From Parabacteroides merdae ATCC 43184 (GTDB lineage: Bacteria; Bacteroidota; Bacteroidia; Bacteroidales; Tannerellaceae): DNA of 64,000 nucleotides. Below the pieces are notes generated by a model. It was not told the DNA's origin. It saw nothing but the letters and a program-made list of their open reading frames with translations, and did no database searches. Location: contig NZ_CP102286.1 in NCBI RefSeq assembly GCF_025151215.1, positions 3,906,001 to 3,970,000 on the forward strand, written 5' to 3'. Positions 56,374-64,000 of this stretch are shown here, one piece after another (within the stretch, counting starts at the first letter, position 1; each line of letters starts with the position of its first letter). A program made the position numbers and the translations under genes.

Positions 56374-57501
56374 TTGAAACGAATTTGTTTTTTCGTAATT
56401 CTTGTACTTTGGGCTGTTTCGTGTATACAACCCAAAGTACAAAATTCTGCTGGAAATAATTTATTAACTTCCGACACCATCCGCTACGCCCAGGGTTTTA
56501 TCGTGCATCATTTCGACGGCTATACGGCTGTTGAAGTGCGTGATCCGTGGGACAGCACGCGCCTGTTGCAACGGTATCTTTTGGTAGACCGTGACCGGCC
56601 TGTTCCCGAAAACCTTCCGAAAGGAACGGTCGTGCAGGTTCCGGCACAGAATGTCGTGGTCTATACATCCGTGCATGCGGCTATTATCGACCAGTTGGGC
56701 GAGACAGGGCGGATCATAGGCGTTTGCGAGCCTCGCTATATGGACACCCCTGCCATCCGGGAAGGGCTGAAAGCCGGACGGATTGCCGATATGGGAGAGG
56801 CGACCGCCCCTAATGTGGAGATGATGATCGACAAAGGGGCCGAGCTTGTGATCGTTTCCCCTTTCCAGAATAGTGGCTACGGGCCGGTCGAGAAGTTGGG
56901 AATCCCCATTATCGAGGGAGCCGATTATATGGAATCGCTGCCGTTGGGACGTACCGAATGGATTCGTTTCTACGGGATGCTGTTCGGTAAGGAAGCGTTG
57001 GCCGATTCCATTTTCAGGCAAACGGAAAAGAGTTATCTCGATCTGAAACAGCTGGTCACGGCCGATATGCCTCACCCGACCGTTATCTCCGAAAAGAAGT
57101 TCGGCGCTTCCTGGTTTATGCCGGCGGGAGATAGCTATATCGCCAATATGTATGCCGATGCCGGAGCCGATTATGTTTTCAAGGAACTCCCCGGAGCCGG
57201 AAGTACGCCTTTGGCTTTCGAGACGGTACTCGACCGGGCTATCCATGCCGATATGTGGCTGATTAAGTATAACCAGTCCGAAGACATGACCTACGGTGAC
57301 CTGCGTGCCGAATACGCGCCGTACGAGAACTTCGATGCCTTTAAGAACCGCCGGATTTATTCCTGCAATACGGGACTTGTCCCTTATTATGAGGAATTTC
57401 CTTTGCATCCCGATTACCTGCTGAAAGACCTGATCTGGGTGTTCCATCCGGAATTGCTGCCCGGCTACAGTCCGCGTTACTATCGGAAGATGCAGGACTA
57501 A
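56374..57501 (+). CDS. btuF: BtuF-like ABC-transporter substrate-binding lipoprotein
   Basis: 375 aa. TTG start at 56374, the only possible start in frame before a stop at 56359. Lipobox AVSC at about residue 17, anchoring it in the periplasm. The fold is a two-lobed helical-backbone binding protein (VVYTSVHAAIIDQLGETGRIIGV in lobe 1, FKNRRIYSCNTGLVPYYEEFPLHPDYLLKDL near the end). It would take cobalamin from BtuB to BtuCD; the permease and ATPase genes are not in the window. The first about 90 bp are AT-rich, then base composition jumps to GC-rich at about 56468. Confidence 0.85.
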   Translation: MKRICFFVILVLWAVSCIQPKVQNSAGNNLLTSDTIRYAQGFIVHHFDGYTAVEVRDPWDSTRLLQRYLLVDRDRPVPENLPKGTVVQVPAQNVVVYTSVHAAIIDQLGETGRIIGVCEPRYMDTPAIREGLKAGRIADMGEATAPNVEMMIDKGAELVIVSPFQNSGYGPVEKLGIPIIEGADYMESLPLGRTEWIRFYGMLFGKEALADSIFRQTEKSYLDLKQLVTADMPHPTVISEKKFGASWFMPAGDSYIANMYADAGADYVFKELPGAGSTPLAFETVLDRAIHADMWLIKYNQSEDMTYGDLRAEYAPYENFDAFKNRRIYSCNTGLVPYYEEFPLHPDYLLKDLIWVFHPELLPGYSPRYYRKMQD

Positions 57502-57917
57502 CCGGCAACGAAAGTTTGTGGAGAATAATCTATATGTTTGTTGCATAGTGGATTGTGTAGGTGAAGGATTTTTTTTCATTATCGATGACAGTACGAAGAT
57601 AAGGCCCCGCTACAGGCAGGAATACCGTTTCGGGAAGATCGGCGAAGATCGGTGCAGAAACAGGTAGGAAGAGGTAGGAAATAGATGTCATTATATTTTG
57701 AATATCAGCATTTATTGCTTATCTTTATAGGGCAATGAAACGATGGGGATGAGGAGGAGGAATGAATTCGACGTCAGGCGTTACGGGTAGCAGGTATAGA
57801 TGGCCCTTTACGGTCCGGATTCGATGTCGGCATCAGTTGGATAACGGTTGTCCAGTTGGATGGGGGGCAAACCCGGAGCTGCAGGTGAGGATGATCGTGC
57901 AATATCAAGGTGAGCCT

Positions 57918-58027
57918 TGAAACAAGGGACTTCTGTGTACGAAACAAGGGACTTTGACGTGTCAAACCAAGAAGTTCGGGAGGTAAAAGACCGGACTTCC
58001 GGATGCGAAAGAAGGGATTTTTCTCGT
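57918..58027. repeat. 22-bp tandem repeat array, five units
   Basis: Exactly 22-bp units at 57918-57939, 57940-57961, 57962-57983, 57984-58005 and 58006-58027. The consensus is roughly YGAAACAAGGGACTT followed by a variable 7-bp tail. Units 1, 2 and 5 are closest; 3 and 4 are more diverged but keep length and register. No ORF runs through it. Confidence 0.85.
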
Positions 58028-58332
58028 TCCTGTCGTGTCTTTTTCTATGCCGGTTTAAAAGGGCACAAGGAAATGAGTATATATATATATTATTAATATA
58101 TTTATTCTAAGATGTAGGATTGAAACGCAATGAACGAAAAACCTCTGTAATCTGCTTGCAATGAATGGTTTATATTGAGACATTGACTGCACCGTTTGTT
58201 TGCCTTGGTGAAATCGGAGTGGCGGTAATTGTTAAAACACAGGTACAGTTAAGGTCCATCAGGTATTCGTTTTTTGTAATGAAGTCGTTGATAAAAGAAG
58301 TATGTGTCAGACCATATTCCACGATTAATGAT

Positions 58333-58340
58333 TACATTTG
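58333..58340 (+). promoter_or_regulatory. -7 box for small lipoprotein/propeller operon
   Basis: TACATTTG fits TAnnTTTG, 16 bp before the TTG start at 58357. Confidence 0.45.
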
Positions 58341-58356
58341 TGCGTATAGATTGTGA

Positions 58357-58473
58357 TTGAGTCTGAATAAGATAGTTCAATATGGCACCTTCCTTGTCGT
58401 TTTGATTCTTGTCGTGGCATGCAATCAAGACAAAAGGAAGGAAGTAGCGGTGCAAAGTGTCACCAACAAATGA
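58357..58473 (+). CDS. Candidate 38-aa lipoprotein-like small protein
   Basis: TTG start at 58357 (no other start in frame before a stop at 58354). The product begins with one lysine, then GTFLVVLILVVAC, a complete lipoprotein signal with lipobox VVAC, then only about 17 charged residues (NQDKRKEVAVQSVTNK) before the stop. It lies 26 bp upstream of the propeller lipoprotein and directly after a -7 box. Small secreted peptides are known to precede propeller lipoproteins in Bacteroidota (NVEALA type), but this sequence does not show that motif. It could instead be the remnant of a truncated lipoprotein gene. Confidence 0.4.
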   Translation: MSLNKIVQYGTFLVVLILVVACNQDKRKEVAVQSVTNK

Positions 58474-58499
58474 ATAATGAAATATAATTTCAATTTGCA

Positions 58500-59663
58500 A
58501 TGAAAAAAAGAATAACGATTGGGACGCTTACCCTCTTATCTCTCATGGGAATGTTCGGCTGTAAGCAGCAGGAAACGGTCGAGGCACTTATGACTCTTGA
58601 TGTAAAAGCCGATTATCCGGAAAAGGAATGGGTTGTTCAAGACTTTTTGGATGTGGAATACATCCCGTTGGAAACGAACGACGAGTTTATCACCCAAGGC
58701 AGTGTCAAGGCGATAGGAAAGCGGTTCGTGCTGGTGACGAATCTGCTCAACGATGGCAATATCTTCGTTTTTGACAGAAAAACAGGCAAGGCGGTCAGGA
58801 AAATCAATCGGAAGGGACAGGGAGCCGAGGAGTATGCTTTTATCAACGGGATCATCCTGGATGAGGAAAAAGACGAGATGTTTGTCAATAGTGCTTCGAA
58901 CAAGAAGATATTCGTCTATGACTTGCAAGGAAATTTCAAGCGGAGTTTCCAGCATGCCGAGGGCGCGCAGTATCTGGATGTGTTCGATTATGACGCCGAC
59001 AATCTGATCTGCTACGATATGTCTGCTTCTTATAAGGACGGGCAGAAAAGGGATAAGGAGTTTTACCATGCACTCATATCGAAGCAGGACGGAAGTGTCA
59101 CCCGGGCAATTCCGCTTCCTTTTGACATAATCAAGGCTCCGTTTGTTCAAAAGGGGGATATGGTTGCTGTCGCTTCCGTTCGCTCTATCACGCCTGACCA
59201 GGGAAACTGGCTGCTTGCCGATACCTCTTCCGATACGGTGTATCGCTATATTCCCGGAAAAGACAAATTAATCCCGTTCATCGTAAAAAAGCCGGCGGAA
59301 AATCCGGATATGTTCCTTACGATGGGGGTGAACACTGGTCGTTATTGTTTCATGCAAACCATTGGAAAAGAGTTTAATTTTGAAAAAGGAAGGGGTTTCC
59401 CGACTACGGATTTGATGTACGACAGCCGTGAAAAGGTTGTATTCAAGCCGATAGTACTCAATGCTGATTATACGACCCGGAAAAGGGTGGACTTGATATC
59501 CCGTCTCGGAAACGAGGAAGTGGCCGCCTATGAGATTCTTTCTGCCGACCGGCTGGTCGAGGCCTATGGGAAAGGTGAGTTGAAAGGCGGGTTGAAAGAG
59601 ATTGCGGCCGGTTTGGACGAAGAGTCGAATCCCGTGTTGATGTTGGTCAAGCATAAGAGATAG
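58500..59663 (+). CDS. Six-bladed beta-propeller lipoprotein
   Basis: 387 aa. Signal peptide with lipobox MFGC. VQDFLDVEYIPLETNDEFI is the characteristic N-terminal segment of the Bacteroidota 6-bladed propeller (DUF4934/BF3164-like) family, followed by blades such as IFVFDRKTGKAVRKINRKGQGAEEY and KKIFVYDLQGNFKRSF. The molecular function of the family is unknown; members are lipoproteins, often linked to small secreted peptides. Probably cotranscribed with the 38-aa ORF upstream. Followed by a strong terminator. Confidence 0.8.
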   Translation: MKKRITIGTLTLLSLMGMFGCKQQETVEALMTLDVKADYPEKEWVVQDFLDVEYIPLETNDEFITQGSVKAIGKRFVLVTNLLNDGNIFVFDRKTGKAVRKINRKGQGAEEYAFINGIILDEEKDEMFVNSASNKKIFVYDLQGNFKRSFQHAEGAQYLDVFDYDADNLICYDMSASYKDGQKRDKEFYHALISKQDGSVTRAIPLPFDIIKAPFVQKGDMVAVASVRSITPDQGNWLLADTSSDTVYRYIPGKDKLIPFIVKKPAENPDMFLTMGVNTGRYCFMQTIGKEFNFEKGRGFPTTDLMYDSREKVVFKPIVLNADYTTRKRVDLISRLGNEEVAAYEILSADRLVEAYGKGELKGGLKEIAAGLDEESNPVLMLVKHKR

Positions 59664-59677
59664 AACCGGAAGGAAAT

Positions 59678-59717
59678 AAAATCCCCCCGTACTCTTACAA
59701 GCGAGCCGGGGGATTTT
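59678..59717. terminator. Bidirectional terminator
   Basis: AAAATCCCCC (59678-59687) pairs perfectly with GGGGGATTTT (59708-59717), between the convergent propeller gene and the flavoprotein gene. Confidence 0.8.
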
Positions 59718-59756
59718 CAGTTTGGCATTTTTATTATAGGGAGTTGTTTTAAGTTA

Positions 59757-61133
59757 TCATGCCCAACCGTTCAACATTCCGTAGAAATACATGGGTTTCA
59801 GGAAATAAACCTTCAACAGCCATGCGGCCCATTGCTCTTTCGATGTGTCCAGCAACGTGAACGGGAACGAGTTTTGCGCCTCTTTCTTATAGTTGAACTC
59901 ACACAAGAGAACATGCCCGTAGTCCGTCACGATCGGGCAGGCGGCATATCCGTCGTATTTCTCTGCCGGTTCTTTGCCTTCCATCAGCGAGATCAGGTTC
60001 TTGGCTGCGATCGGCACTTGCTTGCGGATTGCAGCGGATGTTTTGCTGGTCGGGATTCCGGCTACGTCTCCTAGGGAAACGATATTCGGATATGTTTTGT
60101 GTACCAGTGTCTCTTTGTCTACCATAACCCAGGCATCGGCAGCCAGTTTACCTTCCGTCCAGCCCAGTCCGGCTTCTCTTACAAAATCGGGGGCCGACAT
60201 CGGCGGTGTGAAATGCAGGAAATCATAATCTTCTACAAACGGAGTGTAGACTTTCTGATCGCCCACTGTTTCGATCTTCTCGAAATGAACCTGCTTGGCA
60301 GCCGTATCCACACCTTTCACTCGTACATTCAGGTTGATAGGAATGTTACGCTCTTTGTAGATTTCCAACAAGCGGGGAGTGAAAAACGGGACATCATACA
60401 GCTCTTTGGATGCTGTGTAAAAATTCAGATCCACCGTTTCGCGTGTACCCTGTTTGCGGGTATAGTGTTCTGTCAACAAACAGATTTTCTTGGGAGCACC
60501 TCCGCATTTGTGCTTGGTATAAGTATCAGTGTAGATTCCACGTCCACCCGTCTTGGAGAATTCCTGTATGGCTTTCCAAGTCTTTTGTGCACCTTCGAAA
60601 TCATAGATGCTGTGGGCGTTCCCTTGTCCAAGTGTCGCTTGCGTGATACCTTCTACCTTTTCCCAGTTGATTTGGATTCCGGGAGTCAGGACCAGGAAGT
60701 CGTAGGCGATCTTTCCGTTATTTTTGGTCGTTACCTGATTCCATACGGGATCGACGGCAGCAACAGAATCTTTAATCCATTTGATGTCATTGGGTATGCA
60801 GTCCTCCTGCTTTCTCCAGACGTCATCCGGTTGATATACACCCGATGCGATTAAGGTGAACCCCGGCTGATAAAACTGACGGTCACTGGGATCGATCAAA
60901 GTGATATCCGGCTTGTCCAGCCAACTCTTTAAACGGGCAGCCATACTGATACCGGCAGCACCTCCGCCGATAATTACAATTTTACCTTTGGCTTTGCTTG
61001 AAAATGCTTTTGCCTTTTGGGTACTTGCAGCAGTCAGTAAACCGGCCATTGCCATCAGTTTGAAAAAGTGGCGGCGGTCGATACCTTTCTTCTCGAACGC
61101 CTTTAATTGATCTTCCAGTTCGTGTTTCATCAT
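59757..61133 (-). CDS. Sulfide:quinone oxidoreductase/FccB-type flavoprotein with Tat-like signal
   Basis: 458 aa. The N-terminus has DRRHFFKLMAMAGLLTAAS, a twin-arginine motif plus hydrophobic core, before the FAD-binding IVIIGGGAAGISMAARL (about 52-68). The redox cysteines expected for sulfide oxidation are present: KHKCGGAPKK and YAACPIVTDYG, with a third in EDCIPND. LGDVAGIPTSKTSAAI is the second FAD segment. Sulfide:quinone reductases oxidise sulfide to polysulfide and pass electrons to quinone; Tat-exported relatives (FccB) work in the periplasm. The exact acceptor is not visible; no cytochrome gene is adjacent. The start could be either ATG at 61133 or 61130. Confidence 0.82.
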   Translation of the reverse strand: MMKHELEDQLKAFEKKGIDRRHFFKLMAMAGLLTAASTQKAKAFSSKAKGKIVIIGGGAAGISMAARLKSWLDKPDITLIDPSDRQFYQPGFTLIASGVYQPDDVWRKQEDCIPNDIKWIKDSVAAVDPVWNQVTTKNNGKIAYDFLVLTPGIQINWEKVEGITQATLGQGNAHSIYDFEGAQKTWKAIQEFSKTGGRGIYTDTYTKHKCGGAPKKICLLTEHYTRKQGTRETVDLNFYTASKELYDVPFFTPRLLEIYKERNIPINLNVRVKGVDTAAKQVHFEKIETVGDQKVYTPFVEDYDFLHFTPPMSAPDFVREAGLGWTEGKLAADAWVMVDKETLVHKTYPNIVSLGDVAGIPTSKTSAAIRKQVPIAAKNLISLMEGKEPAEKYDGYAACPIVTDYGHVLLCEFNYKKEAQNSFPFTLLDTSKEQWAAWLLKVYFLKPMYFYGMLNGWA

Positions 61134-61328
61134 GTATGAAAATTAGATTTTGATCGCAAAGAAAGGATAATCCGCAGGAGCGTACAAAGAAAGGACTACT
61201 ACATGGCTTGCGCAAGTGCTTTGAGTGGAAAGAAATACTACAACATTACTTTCTCATGTCTTTTTATGATGCATTTAATTATCTGATATGTAATAGTATA
61301 TAAGATGTGAAAATCTGAGAAAATATTT

Positions 61329-63386
61329 TCAGAAATTCATTAGGAAATCGACGAGATTCGTATCTCCTTCCAGCTCCAAACGCTTCCTTAGACGGTATCG
61401 GCGCAGCTCTATTGCCCGTACGGATACGTTCATGAGGGATGCTATTTCCTTTGTGGAGAGATTCATGCGGAGCAAGCAACAGATGCGGAGATCGCCTGTC
61501 GTGAGATCGCTGTATCGCTGTCTGAGGCGGTCCATGAAATTTTGGTGCGTGCTGTTGAAATAGCTTTCGAACAGTACCCAGTCCGCTTGGTTGTTCAAAG
61601 TCTCTTCCATCAGCGTCTTCATGCGGATGTAGAGTTTGTTCGGATAACGTTCGCCTAGCGTTTCTTTTTGTTTTTCCAGTTCTTCCAACAGGCTTTGGAT
61701 GGCCTGGTTGCGTTTGACGAGGGCTGTTGTCTGAAGTGTCAGTTCGTTGTTCTTGTTTTGCAGTTCGGCTTCGAGCATCCGGTTTTTTATGACCTGCATC
61801 TGCTGTTGCTCGGCTTGCCGTTCGGCTTCGGCTTTTTCCTGTTCTTCCTTATGCAGGTTCTTCAGGTTGTAGCGGAGCACGGCCTGTACGAGAAACCAGA
61901 CGAGTGTGATATAGACCAGCCATGCCCATACGGTATTATACCAGGGAGGGCGGACTTCGATGGGCAGTGTGAGTTCGGGATAGGGACCCTTGATGACGTA
62001 TTTGCGGACTTTCAATTCATACCTCCCTTCCGGCAATTGCAGGAAAGTGATTTTCCCGTCGTGTTGCCAGGCTGACCAGTCTGAAGATACGCCTTCGATC
62101 TTGTAGCTGATCTGGTGGTTGGAGGTGAATATCGTGGTGCCTGCCCAGACATTGAACTCCTGGAAGTTGTGCGGGAGAGAAATGCGTTGCGTGTTGATCG
62201 GCAAGTGATGGATACCGGAAGCATCGACGTATTCGAGTCCCGAAACTTTCAGGGGAGTGCTGCCCAGGCTATTGCCGATCAGTTCCCGGATATTGACCAA
62301 TAAAGTCCCTTGCATGGCAGAGACCAAGACCAGGGAGTCGTTCAAAGGGATGATCCGTTTGCCTCTCGTCACGAGGTTCATATTGTAATTGTCGAAGAGC
62401 AGGCGGCATTTCAATGTTCCGATGCCGTCCGCTACGTGAAACAGTCCGGCTTCGTTTTCGATGGAAAGCCAGTAGAGGTTGTCACCGGCCGGATAAACAT
62501 GTTCGGCATCGGCAAATACGCCCACTGCTTCCGTGTCCCTAAATAATTTCTTAACGGTCGGAGCGGGGTCTTTTTCGATCCTAAAGCAAGGTTGCGCTTC
62601 GGCTTTGCTTACGGCGATGAAAGGGCTTGTGGCTCCCAATGAGCGCTTGAAATAGCCGAGGTTGGTTTGGATATACAACTCTTCGCCATCTAGTCCGGCA
62701 TTCACCAGTTTGCCGATCTCGCTTCTTTTTCCTAACAAAGTGATCGGAGGATCGAAAGAGATTTGTGATAATCCGTTGTCGAGCGCCACCCAGATTTGCC
62801 GGTTGTCCTGTACGCAGATAAAGCGGACGATATTGTCTTGTAGTTGGTTCTGTAAAGACAGGTGTTGCAGGATCGTACCGTCGGAGTCTGTGATATATAA
62901 TCCTTGTGTGAGGGTTCCGATGAAAAAGAGCGTTCCGTTGGTAGCGAAGGCACTCGGCTGTGCATCCTGTATTTCTTTCGGTAAAGTAAAAGGTATTTCA
63001 ACAGGGGGTGGAGTGAAGCGGATTTCTGGCGGGACCGTGTCCAGCGGGTGGTAGCGGAGGATTCCGTCTTTGTCGTATGTCCAGCTTCCCAACATCGTCT
63101 CGTTGCGGGTGTAGATCGTGTCGTTGTAGTTCGTTACGCCGGTCACCTCTTCCTGTCCCGGCAGCGAATATAGTTTCCATGTGTTGCCGTCGAAAGCAAG
63201 CAGGCCGGAATTGTTGGCGACATACAGCATACCGTCGGGTGTCAGCGAAAAGCCCCAGTTCTGGCAGCTCGCTTTATAATCGTCGACCGTATAGTTTTTT
63301 ACAAATACATAAGGAATGGCTACTGACGCGCGCATGGCATGTGCCGTGAACAGAAAAGAAATGAGAATGGTCAGCAGTCTGTACAT
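61329..63386 (-). CDS. Membrane-anchored regulator: periplasmic propeller sensor plus LuxR-type HTH
   Basis: 685 aa. A signal peptide (about 1-20), periplasmic propeller-like blades (GFSLTPDGMLYVANNSGLLAFDG), a Y_Y_Y domain (about 375-455, ending RPPWYNTVW), one membrane span (VWAWLVYITLVWFLVQAVL), a long coiled coil (about 485-560) and a C-terminal LuxR-type helix-turn-helix (DLRICCLLRMNLSTKEIASLMNVSVRAIELRRYRLRKRL). It has no kinase or receiver domain, so it couples a periplasmic signal directly to DNA binding. Target genes are unknown; the flavoprotein gene lies 195 bp downstream on the same strand, but no link is proven. Confidence 0.82.
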   Translation of the reverse strand: MYRLLTILISFLFTAHAMRASVAIPYVFVKNYTVDDYKASCQNWGFSLTPDGMLYVANNSGLLAFDGNTWKLYSLPGQEEVTGVTNYNDTIYTRNETMLGSWTYDKDGILRYHPLDTVPPEIRFTPPPVEIPFTLPKEIQDAQPSAFATNGTLFFIGTLTQGLYITDSDGTILQHLSLQNQLQDNIVRFICVQDNRQIWVALDNGLSQISFDPPITLLGKRSEIGKLVNAGLDGEELYIQTNLGYFKRSLGATSPFIAVSKAEAQPCFRIEKDPAPTVKKLFRDTEAVGVFADAEHVYPAGDNLYWLSIENEAGLFHVADGIGTLKCRLLFDNYNMNLVTRGKRIIPLNDSLVLVSAMQGTLLVNIRELIGNSLGSTPLKVSGLEYVDASGIHHLPINTQRISLPHNFQEFNVWAGTTIFTSNHQISYKIEGVSSDWSAWQHDGKITFLQLPEGRYELKVRKYVIKGPYPELTLPIEVRPPWYNTVWAWLVYITLVWFLVQAVLRYNLKNLHKEEQEKAEAERQAEQQQMQVIKNRMLEAELQNKNNELTLQTTALVKRNQAIQSLLEELEKQKETLGERYPNKLYIRMKTLMEETLNNQADWVLFESYFNSTHQNFMDRLRQRYSDLTTGDLRICCLLRMNLSTKEIASLMNVSVRAIELRRYRLRKRLELEGDTNLVDFLMNF

Positions 63387-63402
63387 AAGTCTAAATGAAT
63401 AT

Positions 63403-63431
63403 AGGCACGGAAGTCCAATACTTCCGTGCCT
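63403..63431 (-). terminator. Hairpin after carB
   Basis: AGGCACGGAAGT (63403-63414) pairs perfectly over 12 bp with ACTTCCGTGCCT (63420-63431), between carB and the next gene on the minus strand. A T-run is weak (TATATTC). Confidence 0.6.
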
Positions 63432-63463
63432 GAATGAGGTTACAAATATAATGAAATTCCTAT

Positions 63464-64000
63464 TTACTTGTATTCCTGCCAGCTCTTAATCTGGATGTCT
63501 TTTTCGTCCATATTACAGAAAGCGCTGATGAAAGCACTTGCCAAGCGGGCGTTGGTGATCAATGGAATGTTGTGATCGATCGCTGCACGACGGATCTTAT
63601 AGCCATTGGTCAGCTCGCGCTTGCTGTGGTCTTTCGGAATGTTGACAACCAGTTCGAACACGTGCTTGCTGAACATATCCATGATGTTCAGGTCGCCCTG
63701 TTCGTCCGGCCAGCAAACTGCTGTCGCAGAGATGCCGTTTTCATTCAAGAATTTAGCCGTTCCAGCCGTTCCGTAGATGTTGTAACCTTTGACTGCCAGC
63801 ATATGGCACGGTTCCAGCAGTTCAGCCTTGCTCTTGGCGGCACCGGAAGAAACCAGTACGTTCTTCTGCGGGATTCTATTTCCGACAGCGATCATGGCAG
63901 AAAGCAATGCTTCGTTGAAGTCGTCGCCGATGCAGCCTACTTCACCTGTAGAGCTCATATCTACGCCCAGTACAGGGTCGGCCTTATGCAGACGGGCGAA
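63464..64000 (-). CDS. carB: Carbamoyl-phosphate synthase large subunit, C-terminal part (5' truncated)
   Basis: Only the last 178 codons are present; the frame is open to the window edge. The segment DPVLGVDMSSTGEVGCIG marks the end of the second ATP-grasp domain, followed by the MGS-like allosteric domain (about the last 140 residues, VLVSSGAAKSKAELLEPCHML and ELVVNIPKDH). The enzyme makes carbamoyl phosphate for arginine and pyrimidine synthesis. The internal ATG at 63958 is not the true start. Confidence 0.92.
   Translation of the reverse strand, partial: FARLHKADPVLGVDMSSTGEVGCIGDDFNEALLSAMIAVGNRIPQKNVLVSSGAAKSKAELLEPCHMLAVKGYNIYGTAGTAKFLNENGISATAVCWPDEQGDLNIMDMFSKHVFELVVNIPKDHSKRELTNGYKIRRAAIDHNIPLITNARLASAFISAFCNMDEKDIQIKSWQEYK

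Larger units (their letters stand above)
57502..58356. other. Gene-free region after btuF
   Basis: No convincing gene. It contains short doublings (GAAGATCGGCGAAGATCGG near 57640, AGGTAGGAAGAGGTAGGAA near 57663), the 22-bp array at 57918-58027, an alternating TATATA tract near 58078-58100 and a -7 box at 58333. Confidence 0.5.

Noticed and set aside
56464..57579. 371-codon antisense ORF over btuF
   Set aside because: Shadow frame favoured by high GC; btuF has clear lipobox and fold features.

Overview
The window is bacterial chromosome from a member of the Bacteroidales, most likely a Parabacteroides-like gut species. The evidence is a SusC/SusD pair with FecR and an ECF sigma factor, a hybrid two-component regulator, lipidated TamL with TamB, an ATP synthase operon that starts with beta-epsilon, TAnnTTTG -7 promoter elements, and very weak Shine-Dalgarno signals. 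The genus is inferred from general similarity and was not tested by a search.

Layout. 1-17 kb is mostly housekeeping: the end of an acyltransferase, a hybrid two-component sensor divergent from an MFS nucleoside-type permease, an ornithine aminotransferase-arginase pair (arginine to ornithine to glutamate semialdehyde), the tamB-tamL envelope operon and an inositol-monophosphatase-family phosphatase. 17-26 kb is an uptake region. It holds a cobalamin-riboswitch-controlled TonB-dependent receptor with a downstream DUF4374/Big_2 surface lipoprotein, a hotdog thioesterase, and a His-rich small membrane protein followed by a second receptor that looks metal related. 26-34.5 kb is a SusC/SusD locus whose anti-sigma (fecR) gene is split by an intact 1325-bp IS4-family element with a 9-bp target duplication. 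The presumed ECF sigma factor lies at the far end in the opposite orientation. 35-45 kb carries an acyltransferase-3 protein, a cobalamin riboswitch in front of a three-gene biotin-dependent acyl-CoA carboxylase operon, a ThrE-type exporter and anaerobic ribonucleotide reductase (nrdD, nrdG). An apparently orphan cobalamin riboswitch, closely related to the carboxylase one, lies between nrdD and the ATP synthase operon (45.5-52.7 kb, minus strand). 53-57.5 kb is a riboswitch-controlled btuB-btuG-btuF vitamin B12 uptake operon with a sharp internal drop in GC content. 58-64 kb holds a small lipoprotein ORF and a six-bladed propeller lipoprotein, a Tat-signal-bearing sulfide:quinone-reductase-type flavoprotein, a periplasmic-sensor LuxR-type regulator and the 3' end of carB.

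Vitamin B12 links much of the window: four cobalamin riboswitches in 64 kb control two outer-membrane receptor systems, one carboxylase of the propionate/methylmalonyl pathway and one short unexplained transcript. The other recurring theme is intergenic structure. Five gaps carry short tandem arrays with 21-, 22- or 23-bp periods; the unit sequence differs at each place, and three of the arrays are bracketed by perfect or near-perfect inverted repeats. These do not match CRISPR, REP or IS structures that I recognise, and they are the best candidate here for something undescribed.
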